A DNA stretch of 64,000 bases from Drosophila persimilis (lineage: Eukaryota; Arthropoda; Insecta; Diptera; Drosophilidae), in assembly GCF_003286085.1 (NCBI RefSeq), contig NW_020825288.1:19158001-19222000 (forward strand), in the 5' to 3' direction. Numbering within the stretch: the first letter of the stretch is position 1; each line of letters starts with the position of its first letter. Positions 43,910-56,258 of the stretch are shown here, piece by piece. A program made the position numbers and the translations under genes. A model generated the notes under the pieces. It was not told where the DNA came from. It worked only from the letters and a program-made list of their open reading frames with translations, and made no database searches.

Positions 43910-45530
43910 TCACATGCAGGACGGTGACATCATCGATGGGATCGTCCGCCCAGTCAAGATATGTCCTGTCTCCTCTTCTGTGGAATATAGCAGTCAACAA
44001 GATTATATGTGACCTGGAAGGCTGGGCTCTAAAGTCGTGGCCTATGCGGACGACGTTGCGATTATCTTCTCAGGGAAATACCCCCAAACACTGTGCGACT
44101 TAATAACCGCAAAGCTAGCGCAACTGTCGGAATGGACAGAATCGCGCGGCCTGGGAGTAAATCCCTCAGAAACAAAACACGTATTATTCACAAATAAATA
44201 CAAGGTACCGCCCCTCAACCCACTAATACTACATGGATGCAGGCTCTCCTTTAGCGACAGTGCCAGTTACTTAGGGTTGATAATTGACAAGAAGCTTAAC
44301 TGGAACCTGAATGTCAAAGACAGAGTGAAGAAGGCAACGACTGCACTCTACACATGCAAAAAAGCTATTGGGCTAAGATGGGGTATGTTCCCAAGCATAG
44401 TCCAATGGATATACCAAGCTATAGTTAGACCATTACTACTCTACGGAGTTACTGTGTGGTGGCGGGCCCTATCAAAAAGGGCGATCACCAAGCAACTGGG
44501 CAAAGTCCAGCGAACTGCCGCCCTATGCATCAGCGGAGCTCTTCGCACCGAGCCTTGACTTCGCAGGAAAGGAACGGGCAGAAGCAGCAACAATACGTCC
44601 AAGAGACTTATTTCAATGGGTTACTCAGTGCATAGGTCACTCAACCATATTAAATACAAGCAATACCGTCCCCTCAAAAACAGACTACCAAGTTCCAAGA
44701 GTTCAAGCGGAAGTCATAGCGATCAGGGAGGCTCTGGACTGCCTACAAGCGGTTGCCGTTACGGCTACAAAGCTAAACATTTATAGCGATAGCCAGGCTG
44801 CGATCAAATCGCTAAGTGCGATTTCCTCGAACTCGGCCACGAGATGGCTCAGCAATTTGCTATTAACCTGATTTGGGTCCCGGGCCACCGGGACATCGAG
44901 GGCAACTGTATAGCGGACGAGCAGGCCCGATTTGGCACTACAATCCCCCTTCTCCAAGACAAGGAGGATATCTGTATGCCAATGGCCACCTGTAAGCTTA
45001 TTACAAAAGAGTAATACAAGCGACTAAGAAACGATATGTGGCAAATAGTGCCACGATGTCGCGTAACTCGGCGAACAGGGCCGACCATGGACAAGAAGCG
45101 CACCTCCGAGCTCTGCAAGCTAAGCAGGAAAAGGTGCAGCGTAGTCATACGCTCCCTCACGGGACACTGGCTAAAAGGCACGCTAACAGGCTGGGGCCCC
45201 CATATAACGATTTTTGTCGCAGCCATAGAGACGAGGAAGAGGAGGAGACAGTGGAACACCTGTTCTGCTCCTGCCCAGCTCTTAGCAGAAGAAGGCTAAA
45301 GCACTTGGGCTCAGCCTTTCTAAACGACATTACAGAGATGTCCAAACTATGTCCCAGAAAGATATCGAACTTTGAGACAGCATCTGGATGGGATAATTGC
45401 TGACAGGAAGTCTCACAACGCGGGAAGGAATGATCCTATGCGGTATCACAACGGGCTGAAACCGGTCTAAGTGTGACGTGCTCTCAGAGAGCCCGGCAGC
45501 CGCCTCAACCTAACCTAACCTAGTAACAGC
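43910..45530 (+). pseudogene. LOA-like LINE 3' part: RT end, RNase H, 3' tail
   Basis: The RT motif B region (VLSPLLWNIAVNKI) and, after a one-base shift, AYADDVAIIFSG with the YADD box are followed by the thumb region KQLGKVQRTAALCISGAL. An RNase H domain segment (QAEVIAIREALDCL, NIYSDSQAAIKSL) then breaks up with stops. The last coding-like part near 45240 has HLFCSCPALSRRR. The element ends with cctcaacctaacctaaccta at 45506-45525. It is related to the element at 60.7 kb but a different family member. Confidence 0.85.
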
Positions 45531-46345
45531 CAAAAAATATTAAAATGAGCAAAAGCTCTGAGTTTTTTTGCTAATGTGAATAATAATATAAGTGTCTCGA
45601 GGCACTCTTACGTGTTAAAGGGCTAAATTCGAAGTATGTTCTAAAATATGTCCAGTTGCGTTCGATTTTTTATTGCAATTGCGGCCAAGGAACATCCCAG
45701 ATGTTTGGTGACAAATCCTTACGGACCATCCCCCGAATGGATGGTTGTTAGTGTGAATAGCACTAAGCACCTTCTGGTGGAACGGTGGGATTTTTCACTG
45801 ATGTGAAACCCCGATTCACGATTCACCATCCGTCAAAAAGCAGCTGATGAACACTAAATTACAAAGTTTTGGTCTATATTTTCACAAACAGTAACAGAAC
45901 AGAAATGCACAAATTGCTCATTGGCTTAACATTGATCGATTCTGTTCCGTCTATTGTCTCAATGTGTAAGAAAAAAAAGTAATTTACTAACTTTCAATGT
46001 TGAACCTCGGCATTAAAATGTAGATCTACAACGTTACTCCTTTTAGGCCCTTAAAAATTTCAGTTGGGTGTTTTAGCGTACATACATCGTATATAAAAGT
46101 GTGATTTAGAAAAAACTCAGCCCGATGGTCGACTGGATGAGAAATTTTAACATATTTTTCGCTCCTGCAAAAGGATGGAGGAATAAGCTAAAAATATCTT
46201 CTTAGGATATGTATCTGTTCATAGTGGGTACTGGATAGACATTTTTTAATGTTCCAGTCCACCGTTTCAAAATCGTAATGTTCTGTACATAAGAGTACAA
46301 TTATTAAATGGTACATCTACCTGCTCTATTTCCGGCGGTTAATGT
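45530..46345. other. Intergenic upstream of RpL10
   Basis: No gene seen. Some sequence near 45720-45830 looks like old repeat. The RpL10 transcription start follows. Confidence 0.45.
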
Positions 46346-46346
46346 G

Positions 46347-46378
46347 TCTTCCTTTTTTGTTTAGACGTCGTGAAAGAG
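46347..46378 (+). promoter_or_regulatory. RpL10 TCT/TOP-type start and non-coding first exon
   Basis: A polypyrimidine initiator tcttccttttttg (46347-46359) resembles the TCT motif of fly ribosomal-protein promoters. It is followed by a short exon ending GAAAGAG before the donor GTATGC at 46379. The acceptor tttcag at 46516 leads to the coding exon with its ATG at 46524. Confidence 0.65.
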
Positions 46379-46523
46379 GTATGCATCTTGAAATATCTTT
46401 GTCAATCGATATGTTATTTTTTTATTTGCATTTGATTTTTCGAAAATTATACGTTCATTGATTATAACTAGTAAATATATCTGAGTTGTAACATTGTTAA
46501 TTTTGTATATTTTCAGTTTAAAC

Positions 46524-47961
46524 ATGGGTCGTCGACCAGCAAGATGGTATGTACTAATATTGAAGTCTTCATACATAAGTATATATGGATAACTATTTTT
46601 AATTGTACTTTCAAGCTACCGCTATTGTAAAAATAAGCCGTATCCCAAATCCCGGTTTTGCCGTGGTGTTCCAGACCCGAAAATTCGTATATTTGATTTG
46701 GGCAGGAAAAAAGCTACGGTTGAAGACTTTCCTCTTTGTGTTCATTTGGTATCTGATGAATATGAACAACTTAGTAGCGAAGCCTTGGAAGCCGGACGTA
46801 TTTGCTGCAACAAATACTTGGTTAAGTTCTGTGGAAAGGATCAATTTCATATTCGAATGCGTCTGCACCCATTCCACGTTATTCGTATCAACAAAATGTT
46901 GTCGTGTGCTGGAGCCGATAGGTAAGTAATAGTCTTTTTCGACTTACATTTATACAATAGAATAGCACTGGGCTATGAAATTTGATAGGAATACTTAAAT
47001 CTTTAAATTGTAAGTTAAATTTGTTATTGATTTTTTTCTGCAGGCTCCAAACCGGAATGAGAGGCGCTTTTGGTAAACCGCAGGGTACCGTTGCTCGTGT
47101 GCGTATTGGGCAACCGATTATGTCTGTTCGTTCAAGTGATCGATACAAGGCCCAAGTTATTGAAGCATTGCGACGTGCCAAGTTTAAGTTCCCAGGTCGT
47201 CAGAAGGTATGTTATGTGATATCAGTAATACTTGGTAATAGTGTTCAAATTTTCCAAACTACTGAAAAAGCTAATTATAGTACACTAAATTTTACATTAT
47301 ATTAAAGTACAGATATGGAATACTGGTTTGTTCGCTTCAAGACAAGAAAGCTATGTCCGTCCATGCATGTGTCTGTTTATATGCAAACAATCCCTCAGTT
47401 TTTAAGAAGTGATAATGCATTATTTATATCTAAACTGTCCTGATCTCATTAATAGAAAGTTTAAGAAAAACTTTTTCTCAACGTAATCTGAGCGGTGAAA
47501 TATGATTTCAAAGTTATTACACTCGATATTTCGAAGGCTATAAAGAGGTAAATAGTTTTAGGGGGCCAAATGTAAGGCTTTTTTGTCGTTTCATAATAAT
47601 CAACTTTAGCCATCGCATGGTGAGTTGTATTTCGGCACTCTTCAGCCACAGACAACAAAATCAATACGTTCTGACACTAGCTTGGACTTTTAAGCTTTTA
47701 TTGAATTAAAATATATATTTGAGTTTCTGAATTTTCTTAAAGCAATAACTTCCTATTATCAAATTATTCTTATGCTTGTCACTTGTTTATTTTTAGATTT
47801 ATGTTTCAAAGAAGTGGGGATTCACCAAGTACGACCGAGAGCGCTATGAAGAGCTCCGCGATGATAATCGTCTCGCTCCCGATGGTTGCAATGTCAAATA
47901 CCGACCCGAGCACGGTCCAATGGCTGCTTGGGAAAAAGCTCAGCGTGAAGTTTATGGTTAA
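46524..47961 (+). CDS. RpL10: 60S ribosomal protein L10 (uL16)
   Basis: Four coding exons, 46524-46546, 46616-46921, 47044-47206 and 47797-47961, all in phase, give 218 residues, the usual length for RpL10. It starts [20 protein letters not shown] and contains [35 protein letters not shown], the [19 protein letters not shown] loop near the peptidyl-transferase centre, and ends in [12 protein letters not shown]. It is a component of the large cytoplasmic ribosomal subunit, joining late. A 5' UTR exon with a TCT-type start precedes it. The splice after AGA-TG/C gives Cys at residue 8. Intron 3 (590 bp) shows no snoRNA I could verify. The reading frame is intact, so this is a live gene despite the repeat-rich setting. 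Confidence 0.97.
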
Positions 47962-48059
47962 ACGTTAAAACGTAATTTGAAACAATAAACGAAGAACAGA
48001 CATTCTATCTGTCAAGATTATTGATTTTGTTTTATGAATATTTACCATTAACCAAGGAA

Positions 48060-49370
48060 ACGATCAGTCGTATACCAAGAGTTTGTTGGAAATCAGATGA
48101 ATGTTCTCTATTGTAATTACCAAAGATAACGTTGAACCAATCCGACTTTGCGAGGGTAGGGCTGTACCTGCGTTACGCAGTTGGTCGAGGGATTGCAGGA
48201 TACCTGCTACTGCCGTTGTGAGGCACGCTGCTGACCTCTGCAATTTCATAAGAACCTGAGCTATGGACTTCGTATCCATCTGCGGTTCAGGATAAGAACC
48301 TTGGGCGTTGATGGACAAAGTTGGTGGTTTTGCTGAGAGACGTTCACGGCAGATTGACGATTTTTAAGCTTCATGCTTTCTGCTGCAGTTTGAGCATGTG
48401 AGGTCGTCCTCGGTCATGGCGTTACATTATGGCCTACCTGTCCAGTGGTCCTCAGCGCATCTTCAACGGACTGGTCGCTTTAGACAATAGTTCTTCGTGT
48501 GGTCGAATTCAAAGCAACAGAAGCTCAAACGGAGGCAGCGCCATTTACACCCGTTGTCTGCCGACCCTAGCGATCTTGAGAGCTTCCTTGTTGTTAGGGG
48601 TCCTTGTTGCTGGTTAATAAACCAGCGCTGATGGAAGGGCTCGTCCTGGACTTTGGGTTGGTTACAGGTTGACCACTCGACGTCCCTTGGGTGTAGATGC
48701 TGCAAGATTTCTTGCCACTACCCTAAAATTTCTGTCCTCGGAAAGGCAGAATTGGGTGTAATGCACACGCAGTGAATTTAGGACTCTAATTATCTTTCTA
48801 TGGGTGTCAGCATCCTTGGCGTAAATACGGAGGTCCCCTGAGGTTGCCGTGCGGAACTCGTAGTCCTCTGGGATCGGGGGGCTCAAGCTATTCGCAACGG
48901 CAGGAATGGTTATTGTCTTGAGCCGCAGCTGCGATGGACAGGACATCATCACCAGATGGGTTATGTTGAATCCTCAGCATCTCCCTCACCGCAGTCTGGG
49001 CAACAGTTGAGAGATCCTGTTCACTCAATGTGGCAAAACGGTTGCCTTGGATTCAGGCATTGGTTTCAACGAAGGTGCGATTGCTATCCTCGATGCTTGG
49101 TTAGCTTGGTTAACGTGATAGCTGTCGTGACGGTCGAAGTGGTAGTGGTTGCTGGTCCAAACCCTTGCACTAGGGTATGCATCAGACCATTAACAGAATG
49201 ATGGTCATGGATACGTGGAGGAGAGTAGAAAGAACTGATGTCCGAGTCGGCATCATCATCCATATCTTCATCCATTACACAGAGGGACAACCGGCAACTT
49301 AATAGCTAGTTTCAAGCACGCGATACTTTCACGACCGAAAAATGTTGCAGGTTAGGCCCAGCCTGGCCGT
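48060..49370 (-). pseudogene. Jockey-like LINE ORF1 (gag-like) remnant
   Basis: The minus strand contains VLNSLRVHYTQFCLSEDRNF, then RVVARNLAAS, the typical ORF1 block before the zinc knuckles. It continues in shifted frames with His/Cys residues of knuckles. An upstream acidic segment (49084-49290) fits the N-terminal part. Frames are broken several times and no ORF2 is attached. It begins just after the RpL10 3' UTR. Confidence 0.7.
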
Positions 49371-49403
49371 ACCAATTAATTAAAACTTTTGTTTTTCCAA
49401 TTT

Positions 49404-50515
49404 TTATACCCGATACTCAAAATGAGTATTGGGGTATATTAGATTTGTGGTAAAAGTGGATGTGTGTAACGTCCAGAAGGAATCGTTTCCGACCCTATAA
49501 AGTATATATATTCTTGATCAGCATCAATAGCCGAGTCGATTGAGCCCTGTCTGTCTGTCCGTCCGTCCGTCTGTCCGTCTGTCCGTCCCCTTCAGCGCCT
49601 AATGCTCAAAGACTATAAGAGCTAGAGCAACGATGTTTTGGATCCAGACTTCTGTGATATGTCACTGCTCCAAAAATATTTCAAAACTTTGCCCCGCCCA
49701 CTTCCGCCCCCACAAAGAGCGAAAATCTGTGGCATCCACAATTTCGACGATACGAGAAAACTAAAAACGCAGAATCGTAGAAGATGACTATATCTTTTAG
49801 AGTGCAAAATCTGAACCAGATCGTATAATTATTACAGCCAGAATCACGAAAACAATTTCACTCTTTCTCGCTCTGTCTCACTCTAACACACAGGTTTCAT
49901 GGTCGGTTTTGCCAATTGCAAAATATGAGTTCAAGGATCTCAGAACCTATAAAAGCCAGAGCAACCAAATTTGGTATCCACACTCCTGTGATATCGGACC
50001 TTGACCGTTTCCTGTTCAAATTTCGCCACACCCCCTTCCGCCCCCGCAAAGGACGAAAATCTGAGGCAACCACAAATCTCAGAGACTATTAAGGCTAGAG
50101 TAACCAAATTTGGTGCACACACTCCTTTAAGATGTCACTATAAAACGTATATCTCAGAATTTCGCCCCACCCCCATCCGCCCCCACAAAGGACGAAAATC
50201 TGTTGCATCCACAATATTGCAGATTTGAGAAAACTAAAAACGCAGAATCATAGATAATGACCATATCTATTAGATTGCTGAATCTGGATCAGATCAGATC
50301 ATTTTTATAGCCAAAAGGAACAAATCAATTTGCAGTGGCTACGCAGCGCCCGACGTCACGCTCAGACTGATTTTCTGTCTCTCTCGCACGCACTCTTTGT
50401 CGTGTCGTTAAATATTAGCGGCGTCTGCCGGAGGAGAGCCATACTGACTTAGTATCGGGTATAACCGTAGAGTTGCGGTGTCCGCAGCAACTCACAACGT
50501 TCCCCCTCGTTTTAT
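49404..50515 (+). mobile_element. Long DINE-1-like Helitron (ISY/SGM-like) with internal duplication
   Basis: A complete-looking copy from ttatacccgatactcaaaat to aactcacaacgttccccctc. Two to three internal blocks with cgcccc...ccgcccccacaaag and acgaaaatctg repeat at about 49690, 50030 and 50170. The later part carries cgacgtcacgctcagactga and tctgtctctctcgcacgcac, not seen in the shorter copies. Non-coding. Because it is the longest copy it is the best reference for the family here. Confidence 0.87.
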
Positions 50516-50519
50516 TTTA

Positions 50520-51890
50520 CTTTTTTCAAAATTTCAACAAATTATTGATGCTAATTTTATTTTTATTTTTGGAGCAGTAATTAATTAATATTGTGTGGTA
50601 CCAATCTTGGCAATTGGGTTAAAAACAGTTATAAAACCTTGTTGAAATTGCATTTAAGGTGCAGAAACGTTTTGCACATGATATTTCGGCCCGAACTCTT
50701 CAACGTTGGTCAAGGGCGGTGGCTTTAATGGCAGCGAAACCTGCCAAAAAGAAACAACAATTTTCCAATGATAAAAAAATCGGTTAAATTGGTCGAAGCG
50801 AAAATCAAAGTTGAATTGATACTGAGTGGTCCAAGAAAAGTATAAATATAGATTTACCTGATAAACGTTACCTTAAACGATGTATAATTAATGTATCTAT
50901 ACAAAAACAAAAAAAAATGAAAAAATTACATCATAATTCATCGTTGGAAATCTCTTTCCGCTAAGTCAGTTCTTCTGGTTTAAAAGCAAGAAATAGTCAC
51001 TCTAGGCTAGATCCCGAGAATTTGGTGCGTCAATTGAGGGATCAATTCATAATTTCTAGTTCATGAAATTTTGCATTTTTATTTTTTTTATGTGTAATTT
51101 GTAATTATGTAATGTTTTTAATTATTTGAATATAAAATATTATCACAGATAGAAAAACAACAAAAATACAATTATGTTGTTTGCTGTTACTGTTTCAGCA
51201 ACTTATACAACAATCAAAGAAAATTTAGTTACGATGATTAAAAAAAAAATGTGTGGAATCAAGGTTAAAAAGTGTGCTTTCTTTCAAGGATGAAAGTGTG
51301 CAATGTTACGGAATTTCGGTGCAGGTGTTTGTAGTAGGGTTTCGTTTTGGAGAGAGAGTCTAGGATAGATACGGATATAAACAGCACAAATAGAGATTTA
51401 CACGTAAATATGTTTGAAATTACAAAAAAAGTTACTTGAAAAATAGTATTACTGCGAACAACAATATCTAAATTAAGCAAATTAAAAAACCAAAATGAAA
51501 TAAATAATAAATAAATAAAATAAAATAAAAATTGAAATATGAAATGAAATGCAAAGTGATAACCTACAAGCTGGGTACCCATTTCACTACCCACTGTATA
51601 TACCCATATCATTACTTCAGGGTTAAACGATGAGGTGACGATGCTGGTCCCCATGTCGTAAGACATTTCGGGTAAGCATAGAAATTATGAAAAGCATTGT
51701 TAAAGGTTAGTAAAGAAAGTACCCCTGGGCTGTTAGGGAGTGGGGTGGTATCCGATCTAGATCCCAGTTCTGCTGTGATATGTCAGATATTGTTTAATTA
51801 AACCTTTATTGATAATATATTACATTGCGGCTAACGGGACAATTGTAGGAATAATCATACTAACTACTAAGGATTAATCTATGGATTGAT
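50520..51890. other. Intergenic, AT-rich
   Basis: No gene supported. At 50640-50780 (ttgcacatgatatttcggcc, aacaacaattttccaatgat) a few bases look like a short retroelement trace. Confidence 0.35.
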
Positions 51891-51895
51891 CTCTC

Positions 51896-52080
51896 CTGAT
51901 ACGTTATGTTGCTGCTGCTTTTGCTGTTGACTCTGAGACTTCTCTTTTGCAAACGAGTTTCTCCTTTCCTGTTGCTCCTTCTCTGCCGTTGCTCTCCTTC
52001 TGCTGCTGATTCTGTGCTTCTCTGTTCTGCCGTTGATATTGTTGTGTTTTTGCTGCTGTTCCCCGTAGCCAAACGCTGCG
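51896..52080. repeat. GCTGCT/TTGCTG-rich low-complexity tract
   Basis: CT/TG-rich with gttgctgctgcttttgctgt and ttctgctgctgattctgtgc. Open frames on both strands are low-complexity (Leu- or Gln/Ser-rich) and not credible genes. Confidence 0.6.
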
Positions 52081-52104
52081 CCTACAGTCAGCCAGTTGGT
52101 ACAT

Positions 52105-52400
52105 GTATCTAACAGCCAAAAGGAAGCATTTCCGACTGACCTGTCTGAGCTATGTCTGTCTATCCGTCCGTCTAGTTTGTGGCCAAGTTTTCAGCGACTA
52201 TAGGAGCTATAGTAACCAATGCAGACTCCTGTGATACCACACTGAATCAAGTTTACTTCCAAAATGCTATCACCCCCACTAAGAAAAAATCTGTGGCATA
52301 CAGAATTTTGAAAAAAATGGAAAACTAAAAACGCGGAATCATAGAGAATGAGCAAATCCACCAGATTATATTATAGCCATAACGAAGAAAACCATTTCCC
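52105..52400 (+). mobile_element. DINE-1-like fragment
   Basis: Contains aaaaggaagcatttccgact, gctatgtctgtctatccgtc, ctcctgtgataccacactga and acgcggaatcatagagaatg, the order of the DINE-1-like family with gaps. Confidence 0.65.
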
Positions 52401-52511
52401 GTGTACAATTTGCTTGCGACGCGGTCGCTCACTTTCACTTTTTCACTCCTTTGTCGATCGAAAGGTAAGAAATTCTTGTCTCTGATAAGTATACATATTT
52501 TGTGTATTATT

Positions 52512-53142
<631 letters not shown>

Positions 53143-53149
53143 CTGCAAT

Positions 53150-53980
53150 TAAATGGAAATAAGAAAATATATATATTTAAATATATTTAACATATTCAAT
53201 ATTCAAATATTTTTATCGCAACGGAGCTTATCTAAAGGGGAACAAATCGAACCAATAATAAACATTTTTGAAACCTTTATTTTAATTCTAATTATCCATT
53301 TTTCAATACGCTGTGAATTTGCATAAATTTTATTCTTTGAGATATTTATGTAGTTATCTATTGTATATACATAAATCCCTACATACATACATATGTATGT
53401 AGTTAAAAACTAAAATAGCACTATGCAACAAAATTGGTTTTTTTTCCTTGTGAACAAAACTGATTTTCTTTTATAGGTTAAAGGCTAGAAAATTGTTTAA
53501 TAATTAGGTTTTCTATAGTTTTAGTTTATTTAAAAAAAAATGTTGTAGTCTTATATTTTATTACTGTTTTTTTCAGAGGTAGTGCTTTTTTCACTTAGCT
53601 TAAGTGCCTTACATCTGGTTGTACTGAACTTTAAAATTCTGAAAAGCAGATGAATGCAGATATAAATCGTTAGCGATTCAGCATGCCGCCTGGAAAATGT
53701 TAAGATTTAAAATTCAAAACTGATCATTTTTTGCGGTATACTTTTTTAAAGTGTTGATTTTTTTTACAAAAAATACCAATACAATTTTATATTTGTAAAA
53801 GTTTTTAAGGGTAAAATGACATTAAGGAACGGAATTTAACGATAAAATGCTACATTAGATGGGTTGGTCGAAGGGCTGCACCTTAGCCGTTTATTCATCG
53901 ATTTTGCAAACGACGCAAAACTATATATATTGTATATATATTGAAAAAACATACCGCAAAATATTATCAATTTTGAAGTT
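53150..53980. other. Presumed upstream intron of the homeobox gene
   Basis: AT-rich. 53820-53920 repeats, with divergence, the block at 5600-5740 (cggaatttaacgataaaatg, ctgcaccttagccgtttatt). No exon recognised. Confidence 0.4.
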
Positions 53981-53984
53981 TAAG

Positions 53985-54175
53985 CTTTCACTTTCACAAA
54001 AGTTTTCGATTTACTTTTGAAATCGCAAAAATTGCTGCTTCCATTTTCACAACCCGCAAGATTTCTTCGTTTTCAAAACGAAAATATTTTCCTCGACGAA
54101 ATGAAAAGTAACAAGCTTTTTATACAAAAAAACAAATCTTAATTGCAAAAGGAAAAGATCATCCGTTATAAAAAA
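53985..54175. mobile_element. TIR element family, fragment 7
   Basis: Contains cgatttacttttgaaatcgc, gcttccattttcacaacccg and aaacaaatcttaattgcaaa, colinear with the copies at 3985 and 42093. The terminal CAGGC end is missing. Confidence 0.6.
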
Positions 54176-54529
54176 ATGTATTAAACATTTTTAAAGCCCC
54201 AAATCTATCAGAATTTTGGTTCACAGCGGAAAAGTTATGTTGCATAGTGTTATCTTTATAATGCTGGGCCAATCAATGCTGGTGCAACGCCGCACAGAGT
54301 CGATTTAGACTAAAAGAGGTGGGAAAAGTCGAAGATTTTTTTTAGTGCTTTGGATAATATACATATGTATATACATACATACATAAATATACATCTAATA
54401 GAGAATTTACCAGATCTTTCAAAAATCAAATTTTGAAAATAATCGGATAATGAGCACCCAAAGGGAAAATTGTTTCAATGTGCAAAATTGTTTTTAATAT
54501 TCAAAAACTGCATTTTTCAGGTGGAATAA

Positions 54530-55482
54530 AAGTGGACTATGAATCTCTTATTGGTAACTTTTATTATTTGCCTTAATTCTTAGAAAACTTATTGAAAATA
54601 TGGTCAGTTGCATAGGCAGATCTTTAGGAAAACTTGTTTTGCAAACCATCTAAAATGTAGGATGTTTTTCCACTATGACTGGACTTTTAAAAAATATATC
54701 CTTAAATCTTCCAGAGTATTTTTTTTATATGTTCCTAGAACTATTTGCTACCTTAGTCTAAAAGCGCATTCTGCGCTTCGGAGCTTCAATACCGATTTAC
54801 CTGTCACAACCTCGTACGAAACCTATATATTTCAGTAACCCTCAATATTATAATAATTTTCCATTTCCCGCTACTTTAGTTATGTTGTTGGTTATGAGTG
54901 AATATACAGGCTATTATTTATACCTTTTCGTGTCTTTTTTTCAAGGTTTTGCATGCATGAATTAGATGTTCATTTTCATGAAGTTCATTTTAAAAATTGC
55001 ATAATAAATTGCATAAATAAGGGGGGTGGATATTTACAGTATCAAAAGATTGGGTGCTATTTTAAATATTTTAAACTGCAAAGAAAAAATAAGTCCCCGC
55101 AAGTTTGGTTAATATGCCACGAAGACTGCAGAGCTGTAACTGGAAAAATATCTTAAAAGGAAGATATGCTTCATACAATTCTGACACAAATTTTAATTAA
55201 ATATCAGAGCCTACCAATTGGAGAGATTTCAGGGGAAGCCCAGGATACGATAAACAAAGATTACAAAAAAAAACCTGAATAAGAATACGTGCAAGACATC
55301 AAGAATTAAGCAAAACCAGGATCATTTCAATATGTTGGCACCCTCTTCGGATCCATACATTTCATCCATTAGATATGTGAAAATACATAATAAATCGGCA
55401 AGCAGTTATTCTTCAGAAATGATAAGTTTATTAGATATTCCTCCCACCAAACATGAAGTGGAGGATCACGAAGTGAGGTGAT
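54530..55482 (+). pseudogene. Possible degenerate gene of unknown type
   Basis: Several + strand segments look coding but sit in different frames. After an acceptor-like tctttttttcaag, 54947-55156 is open (GGGYLQYQKIGCYFKYFKLQ, then SPQVWLICHEDCRAVTGKIS). About 55157-55280 has NWRDFRGSPGYDKQRLQKK. From 55283 a third frame has MLAPSSDPYISSIRYVKIHN and LLDIPPTKHEVEDHEVR, with a stop at 55480. A run of nine A at 55265-55273 sits at one frame change. I do not recognise the family. It may be a decayed host gene, TE protein or chance. Confidence 0.3.
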
Positions 55483-56250
55483 TTCTTCTGTGCGTTACAA
55501 TCTTCTGTCCACATCTACACTCTGCAAGGGTATAAAAATATATATAATAAGGATATACATACTTTTCGCTGTAATTTTTGCAGCATTCTCAGTTGCAGCT
55601 ACTTTATCTTCGCTCAAAGGATTTAATTGGGACTTCGATTGTAATACACTTTTATTACTCAAAATATTGTCTATACTAAATAAGCAATATCGGCCCATAA
55701 TGAAACTATTTTGATTGTTTTCATAGACTATTAAGGTACATCGTAACTTAGAGCAGGAGCATTATAGCTAAAGAAACTTGTACACTATTTCTTACTCCTC
55801 TACTGACAATAAATCGTTTTAAGTCTTATCTGTTTCGCTCCTAACTAAAGCCAAATTATATTAATGTTAGACTTGCACAAAATGTTAAGAGTTTCCCTGA
55901 TAATTATGTAAACGATTTTTTTGACTACGCCCCGAATTCACACTTAGGTGTTACTCTTGACTAAGAGCAAGTAATAATGAGAAACACCAACCGCATAGCA
56001 TAACAAACCAATCAATTTTCTGTTATTGATACCTAGTACTCGTGGAGTATAAGGGTGTATCGCAATTCTGTAGATGTACCAAATTTTAGCCTATTAGGCT
56101 ACGCGGAATCACAAAATAATATATTGTGTTTAATAAGTCGAGGAAGCCGTTTCCTAACGCAATGAGGACTTTTTTATTTTATTTTATTTATTACATAAAC
56201 AAATTATCTGTTAATAATGGTACTTAATTATAAAAGGCGGAAAAAAGAAA
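55483..56250. other. Intergenic, AT-rich
   Basis: No feature I can support. Short traces of repeat near 56030 (acctagtactcgtggagtat). Confidence 0.4.
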
Positions 56251-56258
56251 AGTTAAAT

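Noticed and set aside
45506-45525. cctaacctaacctaa resembling a telomere repeat
   Set aside because: It is the 3' tail of the LOA-like LINE. Drosophila telomeres do not use such a short repeat.
47207-47796. Possible snoRNA in RpL10 intron 3
   Set aside because: A GTGATAA near 47410 is box C-like and a CTGA occurs downstream, but spacing is too short and no terminal stem is seen.
51860-52119. Leu-rich and Gln/Ser-rich open frames on both strands
   Set aside because: Low-complexity translation of a GCTGCT-rich tract.
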